Shown here: piece by piece, positions 62,602 to 64,000 of the stretch | How the letters are laid out: every line of letters starts with the position of its first letter | Numbering within the stretch: the stretch's first letter is position 1 | Origin: Alcaligenaceae bacterium | Lineage (GTDB): Bacteria; Pseudomonadota; Gammaproteobacteria; Burkholderiales; Burkholderiaceae_B | Direction of reading: 5' to 3' | DNA: 64,000 bases | NCBI GenBank assembly: GCA_013416455.1 | Contig: JACCES010000002.1 | Span: forward strand, 62,001-126,000 | Position numbers and translations under genes: made by a program | The notes under the pieces: model-generated | The model's database searches: none | Seen by the model: the letters and a program-made list of their open reading frames with translations, nothing else | Told to the model about the DNA's origin: nothing

Positions 62602-62629
62602 CCCTGGGGCAGGAAAACTTGCCCCAGGG
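62602..62629. terminator. Terminator-like hairpin after acnA
   Basis: CCCTGGGGCA and TGCCCCAGGG form perfect 10-bp arms around an 8-base loop. The hairpin lies 7 bp past the acnA stop and 17 bp past the convergent hydratase stop. It probably ends transcription from both sides. T-tracts are weak. Confidence 0.65.
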
Positions 62630-62645
62630 TTGCAGGCAACCGGTT

Positions 62646-63410
62646 TCAGGCCGTCTCGATTGCGACGCCGCCCAGCCCCGCAATTTCAAAAGAGAACGAA
62701 GAGCCCGGTTCAGGGAAAAAGGTCCGGACGAGGCTGCCGGTCATGATGATGTCGCCCTTCCTGAGATGGCCGCCCTGCTGTGCAAGGTGGTTGGCAAGCC
62801 AGGCGAGCGGTGCAAGCGGGTGCCCGAGCGCATCGGCGCCCACACCTCGCCCAAGCTCTTCCGTGCCGCGATGGACGACGGCCTGGACCGTTTCCAGCGA
62901 GGCCGGCGGGGGCACGAATTCCCCCAGGACGACGCCGGCATTCCAGGCATTGTCGGCGACGAGCGTCTTCACATCGAGCTGGGCATAATCAGCGTTCCTG
63001 TCGTCTATCAGTTCGATCGCGGGGCATACGGCGTCGACCGCGTCCCGCACCGACTGGCGCGTATACGGGGCGCCCCCCGGCGGCAGGTCGGCCTTCAGGC
63101 GCACGCAGATCTCGAATTCGAGGCCCAGATGCCCATATTCGCCGACTATCAGCCGGGCGCCGTTTCCATGGATGCGCCGATTGAAAACGACACCCGCGAT
63201 GGGATCGTCGATTCCGCACATGGCCTGCATTTTCTTTGACGTCAGGCCGATCTTGTACCCCGCGACGCGATCGTTTCCCAGCGTCCCGTTGACGAAGTGC
63301 TTCTGGACCTCATAGGCGGACCGGATGTCCGCCATTCCATCCAGGGTGTTGAAGGGCTTGCCTTCTTCATGCTCGATGATCAGCCTTTCGGCTATTGTGC
63401 TGGCTTCCAT
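62646..63410 (-). CDS. 2-keto-4-pentenoate hydratase-like protein (FAH superfamily)
   Basis: A 254-residue MhpD/DmpE/HpaH-type hydratase. Features are AYEVQKHFVN, AGYKIGLTSKKMQAMCGID, and the metal-site region EFEICVRLKADLP. It ends with GDIIMTGSLV and a short C-terminal strand. Such enzymes hydrate 2-hydroxypentadienoates from aromatic meta-cleavage, or decarboxylate oxalocrotonate. ATG 63410 is chosen as the normal start; the frame continues upstream into the SDR gene. It lies 10 bp after the SDR stop, so the two are co-transcribed. Confidence 0.87.
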   Translation of the reverse strand: MEASTIAERLIIEHEEGKPFNTLDGMADIRSAYEVQKHFVNGTLGNDRVAGYKIGLTSKKMQAMCGIDDPIAGVVFNRRIHGNGARLIVGEYGHLGLEFEICVRLKADLPPGGAPYTRQSVRDAVDAVCPAIELIDDRNADYAQLDVKTLVADNAWNAGVVLGEFVPPPASLETVQAVVHRGTEELGRGVGADALGHPLAPLAWLANHLAQQGGHLRKGDIIMTGSLVRTFFPEPGSSFSFEIAGLGGVAIETA

Positions 63411-63420
63411 TTTCGATCTG

Positions 63421-64000
63421 TCAGTAAGTGCCGGGATAGGCGCCGCCATCCGCAAGAATATTCTGCCCGGTGACGTAACCCGCCAACGCACTGCAGAGGA
63501 AGGCGCAGTAGTCCCCGAATTCTTCGGGTGTCCCGAATCGCCCGGCGGGAATGCCGTTCCGGCGGGCATCCGTCACCGCGGCAAGATCCATGCTGGATGC
63601 GCGTGCCTGCGCCTGGATGGTTGAATGCAATCTGTCCGTGTCGAAGGCGCCGGGAAGAAGATTGTTGATCGTGACGTTATGGCGGGCGATGCCGCTCCGG
63701 GCCAGGCCGGCGATGAATCCCGTCAGGCCGCTGCGCGCGCCGTTGCTCAGGCCCAGCTGCGCGATAGGCGCCTTCACCGCGACCGAAGTGATGTTGACGA
63801 CCCGGCCGAAGTTGCGGGCGGCCATGCCGTCGACCACGGCGCGAATCAATGCAATGGGCGTCAGCATGTTCGCCTGGACGGCCGCCAGCCAGTCGGCTTC
63901 GCCCCAGTCGCGGAAGTCTCCCGGCGGAGGGCCGCCGGCATTGGTGACGAGTATGTCGTAATCCTTGCCGGGGCCGCCCTTTACATCGAGCGCCGCCGCC
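63421..64000 (-). CDS. SDR-family protein lacking catalytic Tyr/Lys (5' partial)
   Basis: The frame is open to the window edge, so the N-terminus with the cofactor motif is missing; about 192 codons remain. The NAG motif (LVTNAGGPPPGDF), VVNITSVAVKAP and the C-terminal ILADGGAYPGTY identify an SDR. At the active site YxxxK is replaced: the aligned stretch LGLSNGARSGLTGF has Ser for Tyr and Arg for Lys. Related FabG-like proteins with the same text exist, so this is a subfamily trait. Its activity is uncertain. It is followed by the FAH-type hydratase. Confidence 0.82.
   Translation of the reverse strand, partial: AAALDVKGGPGKDYDILVTNAGGPPPGDFRDWGEADWLAAVQANMLTPIALIRAVVDGMAARNFGRVVNITSVAVKAPIAQLGLSNGARSGLTGFIAGLARSGIARHNVTINNLLPGAFDTDRLHSTIQAQARASSMDLAAVTDARRNGIPAGRFGTPEEFGDYCAFLCSALAGYVTGQNILADGGAYPGTY

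Overview
The window looks like a chromosomal segment of a high-GC betaproteobacterium, most likely Burkholderiales/Alcaligenaceae (Bordetella, Achromobacter or Pigmentiphaga-like). The reasons are four Bug-family periplasmic binding proteins with no TctA/TctB membrane partners nearby, many IclR/LysR/GntR-controlled catabolic cassettes, and a Fur-type iron cluster. I see no rRNA, tRNA, CRISPR array, phage or intact transposase. The first and last genes run off the window.

Layout. (1) 1-3.8 kb: end of a 3-hydroxyacyl-CoA dehydrogenase, then an IclR / TauD-type dioxygenase / Bug cassette on the minus strand. (2) 3.9-15.5 kb: iron region. A TonB receptor and a QseBC-like two-component system lie on the minus strand. 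On the plus strand DUF3649-PepSY-DUF3325 is followed by imelysin, di-haem oxidoreductase, second imelysin and DUF1513. Fur-box-like sequences precede the receptor and the imelysin operon. (3) 15.6-21.8 kb: LysR, a Cys-type sulfatase, an FAD-linked dehydrogenase, a Bug protein and a radical-SAM sulfatase maturase. (4) 21.9-25.6 kb: L-threonate-type cassette (GntR, ltnD, otnK, otnC, with no isomerase). (5) 25.9-30.2 kb: secreted cupin, DUF1932 dehydrogenase, Bug, HpcH/HpaI aldolase and GntR, in a zone full of dispersed repeats. (6) 30.7-38.8 kb: ABC exporter, AEC carrier, SLC13 permease, metallophosphoesterase, and an AraC/MFS divergent pair. (7) 38.8-43.5 kb: LysR divergent from a carboxymuconolactone-decarboxylase-like protein, an AroE-like dehydrogenase and a GMC oxidoreductase, then bacterioferritin. 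(8) 43.6-59.3 kb: a large acyl-CoA catabolic island with enoyl-CoA hydratase, alpha-methylacyl-CoA racemase-like protein, TetR, IclR, Bug, SDR, two acyl-CoA dehydrogenases, CoA transferase, thiolase, NMO-like flavoprotein, a TRAP transporter and a PaaK-like CoA ligase. (9) 59.5-64 kb: a MITE-like element, aconitase A with an unusual insertion, a 2-keto-4-pentenoate hydratase-like protein and a partial SDR.

How it works together. The iron region looks like a Fur-controlled import and handling module. The acyl-CoA island contains ligase, CoA transferase, racemase, dehydrogenases, hydratase, SDR and thiolase, i.e. the parts for beta-oxidation of a probably 2-methyl-branched acid; its two ends may share one TetR regulator through matching operators. 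The most unusual non-coding content is a dispersed repeat family that begins TGACCACG and carries a GC-rich hairpin module, plus a 163-bp element bounded by perfect 19-bp inverted repeats upstream of acnA.
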